Source: CAYOPZ01 sp964406005 (GTDB lineage: Bacteria; Bacteroidota; Bacteroidia; Bacteroidales; SM23-62). Taken from it: 64,000 nt of DNA. Under the pieces are notes generated by a model. It saw only the letters and a program-made list of their open reading frames with translations, made no database searches and was not told the origin of the DNA. The stretch spans positions 40,591-104,590 of the forward strand of contig CAYOPZ010000006.1 of the NCBI GenBank assembly GCA_964406005.1, in the 5' to 3' direction. The position numbers were made by a program, and so were the translations under genes. Shown piece by piece: positions 15,604-24,800 of this stretch (its first letter is position 1; each line of letters begins with the position of its first letter).

Positions 15604-16392
15604 TTATTTATGATCCGCAAACCTCCACCAGGCCATGGTCCCGAAAAGACCGGCCAGAACGGTAAGGATATAGATCAAAAAGCTGATCAGACCGGGCGGG
15701 GGGATGGCTTCCCCGGCCACCCCGCTGTACAATGCGGGGAAGGCCCAGGGGAAGACAAAGGACCATTCGGGCAGTCCCACGAAAAGCAACTGGCCCAGGA
15801 TCATGACCAGGATCACAAAACCGATGGGCAGGATGTATCCCCTCCCGGCGCTTGCCACGAAGGCAACCGGTGTGATGAGCAGGCTGTTGAGCAGGGAACA
15901 CACCAGGTACGTTTTTAAAAACGGGAACAGTTCGGCTTCCGGCCGGCCGGGCAGCCTTATGGCCAGGCCCGTCAGGATGGCGGCAACCAAAACGACGATC
16001 AAAAGCAGGATGCTCCAGGCAAACAGGACGATCAGCTTTGATATCACGATGGTGGACCGGGGGACCGGCAGGGCAAGCAGATCCTTAGCTGTCCGGTCGG
16101 AGAATTCCCGGCCGAAAGCCCAGCTGGTCAGGATGCCGGACCCGATCACCCCCAGGGTAAGGACGATCTGGATCATCAGGGAGTAAAACGTGTTCCAGTT
16201 GGCCTCTCCCAAGAAGTCGGTCTTCATGCTTGCCGTGGAGGAACGGCTCGCGATCTCCGGGTGCATGGAAAGGAACATCAGCATACCCATTACGACCCCC
16301 ATGAAGATGAAAAAATATACAGATATGGGGAATATCCGGGTCCGCCTGACTTTCAGGATTTCCATCCATAAGGCCGCATGCAGTTTTTTCAT
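15604..16392 (-). CDS. ABC-2 type transporter permease
   Basis: 262 residues with six predicted membrane segments in the ABC-2 layout (first near 22-40, a large loop, then five from about 75 onward). The loop contains SWAFGREFSDRTAKDLLALP, a conserved ABC-2 permease motif. Its start overlaps the ATPase stop by 4 bp (ATGA). With that ATPase and the TetR gene it forms a regulated export operon; the substrate is unknown. Confidence 0.92.
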   Translation of the reverse strand: MKKLHAALWMEILKVRRTRIFPISVYFFIFMGVVMGMLMFLSMHPEIASRSSTASMKTDFLGEANWNTFYSLMIQIVLTLGVIGSGILTSWAFGREFSDRTAKDLLALPVPRSTIVISKLIVLFAWSILLLIVVLVAAILTGLAIRLPGRPEAELFPFLKTYLVCSLLNSLLITPVAFVASAGRGYILPIGFVILVMILGQLLFVGLPEWSFVFPWAFPALYSGVAGEAIPPPGLISFLIYILTVLAGLFGTMAWWRFADHK

Positions 16393-17318
16393 GATGGTTT
16401 GCCGTTGGTTTGGATGATCCGGAAAAAATAATGCTCAAGGTCCTCTTCTTCCACAGCGATCCGGGTGGGGGGGAGTCCCCCTTCAAAAAGCATGGCAGAA
16501 ACCTTTTCGGGATGGAGGATGGCCTCCTTTTCCTGCAGTTCCAGGGAACCGTCCGTCGCATCGGCCGGGAAAAAACCCTTATGCCTGAGCAGTTCCCGGG
16601 CCCGAGGGTTATGCAGGGTAGTCACACGGAGGGCCCTGTGCCTGGCGTTGCGGAGCTGTTCCGCATCGGATTCACGGATCAGACGCCCTTCGTGGATGAT
16701 CCCGATTCGGGTAGCCAGCCTGGAGATCTCGCCCAGGATATGGCTGGAGATAAAGATGGTTACGCCGTGGTTCCGGGCCAGCTCGGTCAGCATTTCCCGA
16801 ACCTGGACGATTCCGGCGGGGTCAAGGCCGTTGGCGGGTTCATCCAGGATAAGCAGGTCGGGTTTATGGATCATGGCCCTGGCAATTCCCAGTCGTTGGG
16901 CATTTCCGAGGGAGAGATTTTTAGCCCGGATATCCCTGTACGGTCCCAGGTGAAGCATATCCATCACATCTTCCAGCATTCCGGGATCCTTCAGGAAGCG
17001 AAGCCTGCGGAATATTTCCAGGTTTTCCATCACGGTTAGCTCCGGGTAGGCATAGGGGATTTCAACCAGGTGGCCCACCTTGTTCCAGAGTCCCGTATTT
17101 GTGGGATCTGCTTTTTGTCCGAACAGCCAGGCCTTTCCACGGGTGGGACGGATCATACCCAGGAGCATGCGGATGGTGGTGGTCTTTCCCGCACCGTTCA
17201 GTCCCAGGAACCCGTAGATTTCCCCCTGCTTGACTTCAAGCGCCATGGATTCCACGGCATGCACGTCCCTGTAATGTTTGGTCAGGTCTTCGGTCCGGAT
17301 TACATTGCTCATCATCAA
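16389..17318 (-). CDS. ABC transporter ATP-binding protein
   Basis: 309 residues. Walker A GLNGAGKTTT, signature LSLGNAQRLGIARAM, Walker B LLILDEPANGLDP and the H-loop SSHILGE are all present, as in the CcmA/NatA-like ATPases that pair with ABC-2 permeases. A C-terminal extension of about 90 residues after the ATPase core is usual for this group. Two further ATGs follow the first, so the start may be up to two codons later. Encoded between its TetR regulator and permease. Confidence 0.95.
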   Translation of the reverse strand: MMMSNVIRTEDLTKHYRDVHAVESMALEVKQGEIYGFLGLNGAGKTTTIRMLLGMIRPTRGKAWLFGQKADPTNTGLWNKVGHLVEIPYAYPELTVMENLEIFRRLRFLKDPGMLEDVMDMLHLGPYRDIRAKNLSLGNAQRLGIARAMIHKPDLLILDEPANGLDPAGIVQVREMLTELARNHGVTIFISSHILGEISRLATRIGIIHEGRLIRESDAEQLRNARHRALRVTTLHNPRARELLRHKGFFPADATDGSLELQEKEAILHPEKVSAMLFEGGLPPTRIAVEEEDLEHYFFRIIQTNGKPS

Positions 17319-17324
17319 AGTATA

Positions 17325-17930
17325 TCAGCTTTTAATCGTTGCATAAAAATTATCCCAAAGACAGGCAAGCTTTCTGTCAAGATCGGCCGTATTGCTTTCC
17401 ATGGTCAGGTTCATGGTCAGGCCGTCGCTGGTAAACATGAAGATCTGGGCGATCTGTTCGTCGGTCAGGGGAGACCGGATCTCCCCGGAAGCCCTGGCGT
17501 TTCTTATGGTCCTGATCCAGGCGTCCCTTTCTTTGCGGTGATATGCTTCCATCTTTGACCGGAATTGCGGGAACAGCTTGAAGGCATCGAAAAGCAAGGC
17601 AAAAAAATTCATGTTGATGAAATCTTCACCTTTGCCGTTTTCATTGACCAGAAACTGAAACCTGAGCGCATTCAGCTCATCCGCATAGCTGTGGTAAAAA
17701 CGATGAAGGGAATCCGAAGGCAGCTTGTTGAAATCGTATTCCAGGATGGCCGCAAAAAAATAATCGATGATCTCGTAGAACAGTCTTTCCTTGCTTTCAA
17801 AATAATGGTAGAAGGCCCCCTTTGATAAACCTGTTGTTTTGACGATCTCCTTCATGGTGACCTCCTTGAAATTTTTCTGAAGGAAAAGCCGCAGGGAAAC
17901 CGTTAGAATATGTGCTTTTGTGTCCCACAT
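17325..17930 (-). CDS. TetR/AcrR-family regulator of the ABC operon
   Basis: 201 residues from ATG 17930; a longer frame reaches 18065 but would contain the operator. The helix-turn-helix is LRLFLQKNFKEVTMKEIVKT with GLSKGAFYHYFESKERLF. It is six bases upstream of the ATPase gene in the same direction, so it probably represses its own operon through the palindrome at 17931-17948 touching its start codon. Confidence 0.92.
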   Translation of the reverse strand: MWDTKAHILTVSLRLFLQKNFKEVTMKEIVKTTGLSKGAFYHYFESKERLFYEIIDYFFAAILEYDFNKLPSDSLHRFYHSYADELNALRFQFLVNENGKGEDFINMNFFALLFDAFKLFPQFRSKMEAYHRKERDAWIRTIRNARASGEIRSPLTDEQIAQIFMFTSDGLTMNLTMESNTADLDRKLACLWDNFYATIKS

Positions 17931-17948
17931 AAACCGACCGTTCGGTTT
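17931..17948. promoter_or_regulatory. TetR-type operator
   Basis: AAACCGA and TCGGTTT form 7-bp arms around CCGT, directly before the TetR start codon. The core resembles the ACCGACC-type half-sites often seen in front of AcrR-like genes. Confidence 0.6.
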
Positions 17949-18051
17949 GTAAATATAATATTTTATAAACTTTATATAGGTATGAATTCTACATTCTGAT
18001 ATTTTTATAGCAGCATTAAACCTGTTTAATCGTCTGAAATACCAAATCCAC

Positions 18052-19971
18052 ATGAATTGCTCCAATGGTTTATACCGAAATCAGGTCCGGGGATGGAACA
18101 CCCCTTTCCCGGCCATCCCGGTAAAAAAACACGCGACAACGGCTTTCATAGCCCTGGCCCTTTGCATGAGCCTTTATTCCGTCCGGGCACTGACCCAGCC
18201 TTCCGGAGGCCCTTACGGACCGATCCTTCAAACCTGGGAGCTGCCACAGGTGGAGGGAAGGATCTATTATGTGGCCCCGGACGGGGATGCTTCGCAGAAA
18301 GGGGAGAAACCGGACCGGCCAACCACCCTTGAATCTGCCATTGAAAAGGTGGTCACCGGTGATGCGATTATCATGCGGGGGGGCACTTACCGCACGGGCA
18401 ACCTTGTATTGAACCAGGGCATTATCATACAGCCCTACCGGGATGAACAACCGGTGTTGAAAGGCACTATGGTCGCCACACAGTGGGAGGACCTCCGGAA
18501 CGGGCTGTGGAGGACGTCCTGGGATCGGTTATTCCCTTCTGCCCCCCTGAGCTGGTGGAGGAAAGAAAGACATGGGAAACTGACCCCGCTGCACCGGTTC
18601 AACAACGATATGGTATTCGTGGATGGCCGGTTTTTACAGTCTGCAGGCTGGGAAGGCGAAGTAGATGAAGATACCTATTTTATCGACTACGATGAGGGGA
18701 AGGTCTACATCGGCACCGATCCCACGGACCGGCTGGTTGAGATCACAGCCTTCGACGCCGCCCTTATACGCACCACCGGGGAATGCCACGGTAAAATATC
18801 CGATAAAAAGGGACCGGTGATACGGGGACTTATCATTACCCAGTATGCATACCGGGCCCTTGAGATAGAAGGTACCTTTCCGGAGGGCCTTTCGGATGAA
18901 TCCGGGCACGGGAAAGAGGTGACCGGCACCCTGATCGAACACTGTGTCATTTCTTTCTGTTCACGCGTTGCGGGGTACCTGAAGGGAGACGGTTTGGTCA
19001 TCCGGCACTGTAAAATTTCCGACACCAGCACGGAGGGCTTGTACATTATGAGCTCCAACGACGTATTGCTGGAAAGGAACATTTTTACGCGCAACAACAT
19101 TGAAATGATCACGGGTTACTACCCGGCCGCTGTAAAGATCTTTAACCAGTGTTACCGCCTTACCTGCAGGGATAACCTGGTCATGGACCTTCCCCATTCA
19201 AACGGGATATGGTACGATGTGGGCAACGTGGACGGCAGGTTTTTGAACAATTGGGTCCAGAACGTTGGATTTGCCCGGGGACAGATCCGTTACGAAAATG
19301 TCTGGCCGAGCCGAAACGGTTTCTTTTTTGAGATCTCCAAGGGAGCGGTTTGCGCGGGCAATGTTTTTATAAACTGCGACCAGGGGATCCTGGTGCTGAA
19401 CAGCTCGGATGTGAAGATATACCAGAATACCTTGGTGAACAGCGTGGTATCCATTGGGCGCAACGCACGAAGCGCCCAGGGGGATCACTTCGGGTGGCAT
19501 CCCAGCACGGGACCGGATGTCGATGAGCGCGACGGGCATGTTTTCGTCAACAACTTGCTCACGGCCGACGGGGACTTCCAGCGTCCGCTCTTCCGGGTAT
19601 GGCAACCTCCTTCCCTTTGTGAAGTCCTCAAGGACCCTCTTCTTTCGCAAATGGATTATAACGTGTATGTGCGTTCAGGATCTGCCGCAACCCCCCTGAT
19701 TGTCTGGAGTCCCTCGGCAAACCAGTTCTGCCGGGAAAATCTGGAGGATCCCGGCGAACTGCATGGGCTCTACCCTGATTTCTCGGCCAGCAGCAGATAC
19801 TATCAAGGCTATCAGGGCCCATTGTTCAAGAGTTCAGAACTGGGCAACTACCAGCTGTTGAAGGCATTCCCGGCATCGGGAACCGCGACGAAGCTTCCGG
19901 AAGAGATAAGCAGGATGCTGGAATACAAAGAGGATATGAGTCCGCATGTGGGGGCTTACCCCCCGGAATAA
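18052..19971 (+). CDS. secreted right-handed beta-helix protein
   Basis: 639 residues. A signal-peptide-like segment is at about 27-46 (TTAFIALALCMSLYSVRA) after an unusually long N-terminal lead, so the true start may be a little downstream. YYVAPDGDASQKG followed by ESAIEKVVTGDAIIMRGGTY is the usual N-cap of Pel/parallel beta-helix proteins. Regularly spaced strands such as VIRHCKISDTSTEGLYIMSS and VLLERNIFTRNN mark the coils (about 230-470). Such proteins are often polysaccharide lyases or surface binding proteins; no catalytic set could be identified. It overlaps no partner gene but stands before an aldo/keto reductase. Confidence 0.8.
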   Translation: MNCSNGLYRNQVRGWNTPFPAIPVKKHATTAFIALALCMSLYSVRALTQPSGGPYGPILQTWELPQVEGRIYYVAPDGDASQKGEKPDRPTTLESAIEKVVTGDAIIMRGGTYRTGNLVLNQGIIIQPYRDEQPVLKGTMVATQWEDLRNGLWRTSWDRLFPSAPLSWWRKERHGKLTPLHRFNNDMVFVDGRFLQSAGWEGEVDEDTYFIDYDEGKVYIGTDPTDRLVEITAFDAALIRTTGECHGKISDKKGPVIRGLIITQYAYRALEIEGTFPEGLSDESGHGKEVTGTLIEHCVISFCSRVAGYLKGDGLVIRHCKISDTSTEGLYIMSSNDVLLERNIFTRNNIEMITGYYPAAVKIFNQCYRLTCRDNLVMDLPHSNGIWYDVGNVDGRFLNNWVQNVGFARGQIRYENVWPSRNGFFFEISKGAVCAGNVFINCDQGILVLNSSDVKIYQNTLVNSVVSIGRNARSAQGDHFGWHPSTGPDVDERDGHVFVNNLLTADGDFQRPLFRVWQPPSLCEVLKDPLLSQMDYNVYVRSGSAATPLIVWSPSANQFCRENLEDPGELHGLYPDFSASSRYYQGYQGPLFKSSELGNYQLLKAFPASGTATKLPEEISRMLEYKEDMSPHVGAYPPE

Positions 19972-20038
19972 GCGCTCGTTCACGGATTTTGCCTGTTTAC
20001 ACGAAAATCGTAATTTGTACGGACCAAATCATAACGAC

Positions 20039-21250
20039 ATGGAGAATCGACGCAAATTCCTGAAAAAAAGCCTGGTTGCTCTGACCGGGGCCGGACTTAC
20101 CGGCAGGGCGTTCGGGCGCCGAAACGATCAAACGGGGGATGCCGGCGAAGGCAGCTTCGTGTACCGGACCCTTGGAAAAACCGGGATCCGGATCCCCATC
20201 GTAAGCATGGGGACCGGGAACTGCAACAACCCGAACATCGTCCGGGAAGCGCTCGACAGGGGAGTGAAACTGTTCGCCACCTCGGCATACTACCAGAACG
20301 GGAACAATGAAAAAATGCTGGGTGAGATATTAAGGGAAAGGCCGAGAGACTCATTCATGATCATGACCGGTACTGTCGAAGGACTTGAGATCGATCACCG
20401 GAACGGCCTGTTCAAACCGGGAACGAATCCTGAGGTATACCTGGAGCATGCAAATGAATGCCTGAAACGCCTCCAGGTAGATCACCTGGATATTCTCTCG
20501 ATGGGTTTCGGGGCCAAAAGGGAGATGGTCCTGTATGAACCCGTCCTGAAAGCCCTTGAGACATTCAAAAAACAAGGGAAGACCCGGTACCTGGGACTGG
20601 CCACGCACAGTTTTGAACCGGAAGCCGTGAGAGCTGCAGCCGATTCCGGAGTCTATGATATCGTTACGGTGGCATACAATTTCCGCAGGCAGAACCGCGA
20701 GGAAATCAGGGAGGCCCTGCAGTATGCCGCCGATGCCGGAATGGGCATCATCGCCATGAAAACCATGGCGGGAGCATACTGGGACAAGGAGAAAACCCGT
20801 CCCATCAACACCACGGCGGCCCTGAAATGGGTACTGCAGGATGAAAACCTGCATACATCCATCCCCGATTGCTCCAGTTACGACCATCTGGTGCAGAACC
20901 TGGCAGTTATGCAGAACCTCGAGCTGAATGAAGAGGAAATGCAGGACCTTGAGCTTTCACCGGATGACCTCAGTACGGGCATTTACTGCCAGCATTGCGG
21001 CCAGTGCCTTTCGCAATGCCCGCAAGAGCTGGATATTCCCACTGCGATGAGAAGCTACATGTACGCCTACGGTTACCGGAACCTTGAACAAGCCCGGCAA
21101 ACCCTGAGCCTTGCCGGACTGCCTGAAAAACCCTGCGGGAACTGTTCACTTTGCAGGGTACGGTGCACCATGGGGTTCGATGTCAAAAGGAAGATCCTGG
21201 ACATCGCAAGGATCCGTGACGTTCCCGAAGATATTCTGCGTCTCGCCTGA
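20039..21250 (+). CDS. Tat-exported aldo/keto reductase with ferredoxin-type C terminus
   Basis: 403 residues from ATG 20039, which places the twin-arginine signal NRRKFLKKSLVALTGAG at the very N terminus. The central part is an aldo/keto reductase barrel (YRTLGKTGIRIPIVSMGTG at its start, VDHLDILSMG and GIIAMKTMAGA within). The C terminus has a cysteine cluster CQHCGQCLSQCP and a second set CGNCSLCRVRC, probably for iron-sulfur clusters. This family is common in Bacteroidetes and Planctomycetes; substrates are unknown. The active-site Tyr lies in SAYYQNGNNE. Confidence 0.9.
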   Translation: MENRRKFLKKSLVALTGAGLTGRAFGRRNDQTGDAGEGSFVYRTLGKTGIRIPIVSMGTGNCNNPNIVREALDRGVKLFATSAYYQNGNNEKMLGEILRERPRDSFMIMTGTVEGLEIDHRNGLFKPGTNPEVYLEHANECLKRLQVDHLDILSMGFGAKREMVLYEPVLKALETFKKQGKTRYLGLATHSFEPEAVRAAADSGVYDIVTVAYNFRRQNREEIREALQYAADAGMGIIAMKTMAGAYWDKEKTRPINTTAALKWVLQDENLHTSIPDCSSYDHLVQNLAVMQNLELNEEEMQDLELSPDDLSTGIYCQHCGQCLSQCPQELDIPTAMRSYMYAYGYRNLEQARQTLSLAGLPEKPCGNCSLCRVRCTMGFDVKRKILDIARIRDVPEDILRLA

Positions 21251-21260
21251 TGCACTGTAC

Positions 21261-23903
21261 TTAAGCCTTCGCCGCTTCGGGTTTATTTTCTGAGTTGGCC
21301 TTTCCGGATGAAGGATGGAATTGTATGTCCTTCCCCCCGGCCGAGATGGTAACCTGCATGCCGGGCCGGATACGGTCCTCCAGCATGGCCATGGACAGCC
21401 CGTCCAGGATCTTTCTATGCATCAGGCGTTTCAGGGGCCTGGCGCCGAACTGTAAATCGAATCCCTCCCGTTTCAGGTAATCGATGCATTCCGGGGTCAC
21501 CTCGATCGAAATATCTTGCTTCGAGAGCACCCGGCGGAGCATCCCGAACTGCAGTTGAACGATCCCTTCCATATGTTCCATGGTAAGGGGCCTGAACATG
21601 ACCAGCTCATCGATGCGGTTCAGGAATTCCGGCCTTACGCTCCGTTTGAGCAATTTAAAAACCTGATTCCCGGTCCGGTCCATCACCTCCTCCAATTTGG
21701 ATCCATCTATTTTCTCGAAATTTTCACGTATGATGTCCGATCCCAGGTTTGAGGTCATGATGATGATGGTGTTCTTGAAATTGGCCACCCGACCCTTGTT
21801 GTCCGTCAGCCGCCCGTCTTCCAGGACCTGCAGCAGTATGTTGAAGGTATCCGGGTGGGCCTTCTCGATCTCGTCAAGCAGGATCACCGAATAGGGCTTC
21901 CGCCGCACCGCCTCGGTCAGTTGCCCACCTTCATCGTATCCCACATATCCCGGGGGCGCACCCACCAGGCGGGATACGGCATGGCGCTCCTGGTACTCGC
22001 TCATGTCGATGCGGGTCATCAGGCTTTCGTCGTTGAACAGGTACTCGGCCAGGGCTTTTGCCAGTTCGGTTTTCCCGACGCCCGTGGTGCCCAGGAAGAG
22101 AAAGGACCCCACGGGTCTTCGCTCATCGGACAAGCCGGTCCGGCTCCTGCGTATCGCAGAAGAAACGGCATGTATGGCCTCGTCCTGTCCCACGACCCGC
22201 TTGTGAAGCTGCTCCTCAATGTGGAGCAGTTTTTGCCGGTCGCTCTGCAGCATCCGCGTGACGGGAATGCCGGTCCACTTCGAAACCACCTCCGCAATGT
22301 CCTCCGAGGTAATCTCCTCGCGCACCAGGCGGTTGCCGTTGGTTTCATACTCCTGAAGCCTGGCCACGTTTTCCTTCAAACTTTCCTCCGCAGCGGGAAG
22401 CTGCCCGTAACGGATCTCGGCGACCTTGCCCAGGTCGCTCTCCCTTTCCGCCTTTTCTGCCTGATACTTCAAATCCTCGATCTGTTGCTTTGATTTCTGG
22501 ATTTCCGATACCACGGCCTTTTCATCCTCCCAGAGGGCCGTGAGCTGTTTTCTCTCGTCCTCCAGATCGGCCAGCTGCTTGTTGATCTGTTCCACCCTGG
22601 CCTTATCCTTTTCCCTTTTGAAAGCCTCCCGTTCGATTTCAAGCTGCTGGATCTTCCTGTCCAGGGCATCGATGCTACCGGGCTTCGAATTCATTTCCAG
22701 CCTCAGATGGGCCGCTGCCTCGTCGATCAGGTCTATGGCCTTGTCCGGCAGGAACCGGTCCGTGATGTAGCGCATGGAAAGCTGAACGGCGGAAATGATG
22801 GCCTCATCGCGAATGCGGATCTTATGATAGTTCTCGTACCGCTCCTTGATCCCCCTCAGGATGGATATGGCATCCTCCTCCCCGGGTTCATCGACGAAGA
22901 CCTTCTGGAATCTCCGTTCCAGGGCCTTATCCTTTTCGAAATATTTCTGGAACTCGTTCAGGGTGGTTGCCCCGATCGCCCTCAGTTCGCCCCTCGAAAG
23001 GGCCGGTTTCAGTATGTTGGCCGCATCCATGGCCCCCTCGCCCCCGCCGCCGGCACCCACCAGGGTATGGATCTCATCGATGAACAGAATGATCTGTCCT
23101 TCGGAAGCGACCACTTCCCTGACTACCGATTTCAGGCGTTCCTCGAATTCACCCTTGTATTTGGCTCCCGCGATCAGGGCTCCCATGTCCAGGGAATAGA
23201 TCTCCTTCGAAAGGAGGTCCTCCGGGACATCCCCTTTCACGATCCTGAAAGCAATTCCTTCTGCAATGGCGGTTTTCCCGACACCGGGCTCACCCACCAG
23301 GATGGGATTGTTCTTGGTACGCCGGGTAAGAATTTGCAATACGCGCCGGATCTCATCATCCCTGCCGATCACCGGGTCCAGTTTTCCTTCCCCGGCCAGC
23401 CTGTTCAGGTGAATGGCATATTTGTCCAGGGCACGGTAGGTATCTTCAGCCCCCTGGCTCGTGGCACGGGATCCTTTCCTCAGTTCCCGGATAGCGGTTT
23501 TGACATCGCTTTCGTTCATACCGGCATGCCTGAGCATCTGGCTTACATCGTCCTTCGAACGGATGATGCCCAGCAGGATGTGTTCGAGGGTCACGAATTC
23601 GTCCTTGAATTCCTTTGCGGCGGACTGAGCCCGGTTCAATGCATCCGCAGCCCCGGGGGAAAGATACTTTTCCCCACCGCTGACTTTCGGGTAGGCTGCC
23701 ACAATCTTTTCAAGGGCAGCATCAATACTGTCCTGGTTTATGGAAAGCTTCTTGAAGATGAAAGGCAGGACGTTCTCGTCCACCTCCATAACCCCCGTCA
23801 AAAGGTGCCCGCACTCAATGGCCTGGTGCTCCATTTCCAGTGCAAGCCGCTGGGCGTTCTGTACAGCTTCCTGTGCTTTTATGGTAAATTTTTCAAAGTT
23901 CAT
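21261..23903 (-). CDS. clpB: ATP-dependent disaggregase ClpB
   Basis: 880 residues, normal for ClpB. Domains in order: Clp N domain (1-145), first AAA+ module with [10 protein letters not shown] and VLFIDE-type Walker B (about 175-400), the coiled-coil middle domain (about 405-530) that separates ClpB from ClpA/ClpC, and the second AAA+ module with [16 protein letters not shown] (about 600). It resolves protein aggregates with DnaK. GGAG lies upstream of the start. It is divergent from hsp20, forming a heat-stress pair. Confidence 0.97.
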   Translation of the reverse strand: MNFEKFTIKAQEAVQNAQRLALEMEHQAIECGHLLTGVMEVDENVLPFIFKKLSINQDSIDAALEKIVAAYPKVSGGEKYLSPGAADALNRAQSAAKEFKDEFVTLEHILLGIIRSKDDVSQMLRHAGMNESDVKTAIRELRKGSRATSQGAEDTYRALDKYAIHLNRLAGEGKLDPVIGRDDEIRRVLQILTRRTKNNPILVGEPGVGKTAIAEGIAFRIVKGDVPEDLLSKEIYSLDMGALIAGAKYKGEFEERLKSVVREVVASEGQIILFIDEIHTLVGAGGGGEGAMDAANILKPALSRGELRAIGATTLNEFQKYFEKDKALERRFQKVFVDEPGEEDAISILRGIKERYENYHKIRIRDEAIISAVQLSMRYITDRFLPDKAIDLIDEAAAHLRLEMNSKPGSIDALDRKIQQLEIEREAFKREKDKARVEQINKQLADLEDERKQLTALWEDEKAVVSEIQKSKQQIEDLKYQAEKAERESDLGKVAEIRYGQLPAAEESLKENVARLQEYETNGNRLVREEITSEDIAEVVSKWTGIPVTRMLQSDRQKLLHIEEQLHKRVVGQDEAIHAVSSAIRRSRTGLSDERRPVGSFLFLGTTGVGKTELAKALAEYLFNDESLMTRIDMSEYQERHAVSRLVGAPPGYVGYDEGGQLTEAVRRKPYSVILLDEIEKAHPDTFNILLQVLEDGRLTDNKGRVANFKNTIIIMTSNLGSDIIRENFEKIDGSKLEEVMDRTGNQVFKLLKRSVRPEFLNRIDELVMFRPLTMEHMEGIVQLQFGMLRRVLSKQDISIEVTPECIDYLKREGFDLQFGARPLKRLMHRKILDGLSMAMLEDRIRPGMQVTISAGGKDIQFHPSSGKANSENKPEAAKA

Positions 23904-24058
23904 AGTTTATGATCTCCTTTACTGTATGCTTTTCATGCAGTGCCAATCAAACGACGGACCATCCCGGTAGGGTTCAAATCCCAATTTTATTAAGTGATTG
24001 ATTTAAAGAGATATAAAAAGTTATAAATGGGAAGAATGAACGAATGACAGTCGCAAAA

Positions 24059-24105
24059 ATGCCAATATGGCATATCGCATGTTGAAAAGCATGCCAAAGT
24101 GTCAT
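24059..24105. promoter_or_regulatory. paired palindromes upstream of hsp20
   Basis: ATGCCA-ATA-TGGCAT (24059-24073, perfect arms) and ATGCCA-AAG-TGTCAT (24091-24105, one mismatch) start 32 bases apart. They lie about 60 to 100 bases before the predicted sigma-54 start of hsp20, the range of enhancer sites. A third related palindrome (CATGCC-GT-GGCATG) overlaps the -24 element. Confidence 0.5.
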
Positions 24106-24136
24106 ATTTCCCGGGGTTTCATGGCCGTACATGCCG

Positions 24137-24152
24137 TGGCATGCAAATTGAT
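24137..24152 (+). promoter_or_regulatory. sigma-54-like -24/-12 promoter of hsp20
   Basis: TGGCATGCAAATTGAT compares with consensus TGGCACG-N4-TTGCW: the GG and TTG are at the right distance and two positions differ (C6 to T, and the conserved C of GC to A). Start would be near 24162. The last mismatch hits an important base, so confidence is moderate. Confidence 0.45.
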
Positions 24153-24186
24153 TTTTACAGGGTGAACGATTCGCAATGTTTAACCA

Positions 24187-24203
24187 GTCCGCAGTTTGCG
24201 GAC
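24187..24203 (+). other. 5' leader hairpin of hsp20
   Basis: GTCCGCA and TGCGGAC pair perfectly around GTT, ending ten bases before the GGAGG ribosome-binding site of hsp20. It does not cover the ribosome-binding site. It could stabilise the mRNA 5' end or be another protein-binding palindrome. Confidence 0.4.
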
Positions 24204-24225
24204 ATAAAAAATGGAGGGCAAAGCC

Positions 24226-24678
24226 ATGACACCAGCAAGATTTTCAGACAATGTATTTCCATCGTTCCCTTCATTATTCAACCGTTTTTTTGAAGGGGAC
24301 CTGATGGATTGGTCGAGCACGAACTTTGCAGGTACAGGCTCCACACTGCCTGCCGTCAACGTAAAGGAAACCAAGGATGAATACCAGATCGAGGTGGCGG
24401 CACCGGGCATGCAGAAGGAGAACTTCAATGTGAACTATGAAAACGGGCGGTTGACGATTTCTTCCGAGTTCAAGGATGAAAAGAGGGAAGAAAAGGATGA
24501 AAACTATACGCGCAGGGAATATCGCTACCAGAGTTTCCAGCGTTCCTTCACCGTTCCGGAAAACATAGTGAACAGCGAGAAGATCCAGGCGAACTACGCC
24601 GATGGCATCCTTTACATCACTCTGCCAAAACGTGAGGAAGTTAAGCCGAAACCGGCAAGGCAGATCAAGATATCCTAA
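24226..24678 (+). CDS. Hsp20-family small heat shock protein
   Basis: 150 residues from ATG 24226, preferred over ATG 24211 because GGAGG lies 8 bases upstream of 24226. The alpha-crystallin domain covers about residues 40-140 (LPAVNVKETKDEYQIEVAAP, then PENIVNSEKIQANYADGILY), and a short C-terminal tail ends RQIKIS with the I-x-I motif used for oligomer contacts. It holds unfolded proteins for refolding by DnaK and ClpB; ClpB is divergent next to it. It is followed by a strong terminator. Confidence 0.95.
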   Translation: MTPARFSDNVFPSFPSLFNRFFEGDLMDWSSTNFAGTGSTLPAVNVKETKDEYQIEVAAPGMQKENFNVNYENGRLTISSEFKDEKREEKDENYTRREYRYQSFQRSFTVPENIVNSEKIQANYADGILYITLPKREEVKPKPARQIKIS

Positions 24679-24707
24679 AAGGTATCTCAGCATCGGACCA
24701 CAATCAG

Positions 24708-24740
24708 AGGACAGGGCATTCGTCCCTGTCCTTTTAATTT
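24708..24740 (+). terminator. rho-independent terminator of hsp20
   Basis: GGACAGGG and CCCTGTCC pair around a 7-base loop, followed by TTTTAATTTT. Confidence 0.85.
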
Positions 24741-24800
24741 TATCACGGTTTTTACCATATCCCGAGGATTTCCTTAAATTCGTCGGTAAAACGGAACGCC

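Noticed and set aside
15496..15918. 140-residue plus-strand ORF opposite the ABC permease
   Set aside because: His, Gln and Gly-rich shadow reading of the permease gene, with no recognisable domain.
22707..23912. 401-residue ORF opposite clpB
   Set aside because: Antisense reading of a well-conserved gene; composition and lack of domains show it is not real.
23926..23945. TGGCAC on the minus strand upstream of clpB as a sigma-54 promoter
   Set aside because: The -12 box at the required spacing reads GAAA, not TTGC, so only half of the promoter is present.
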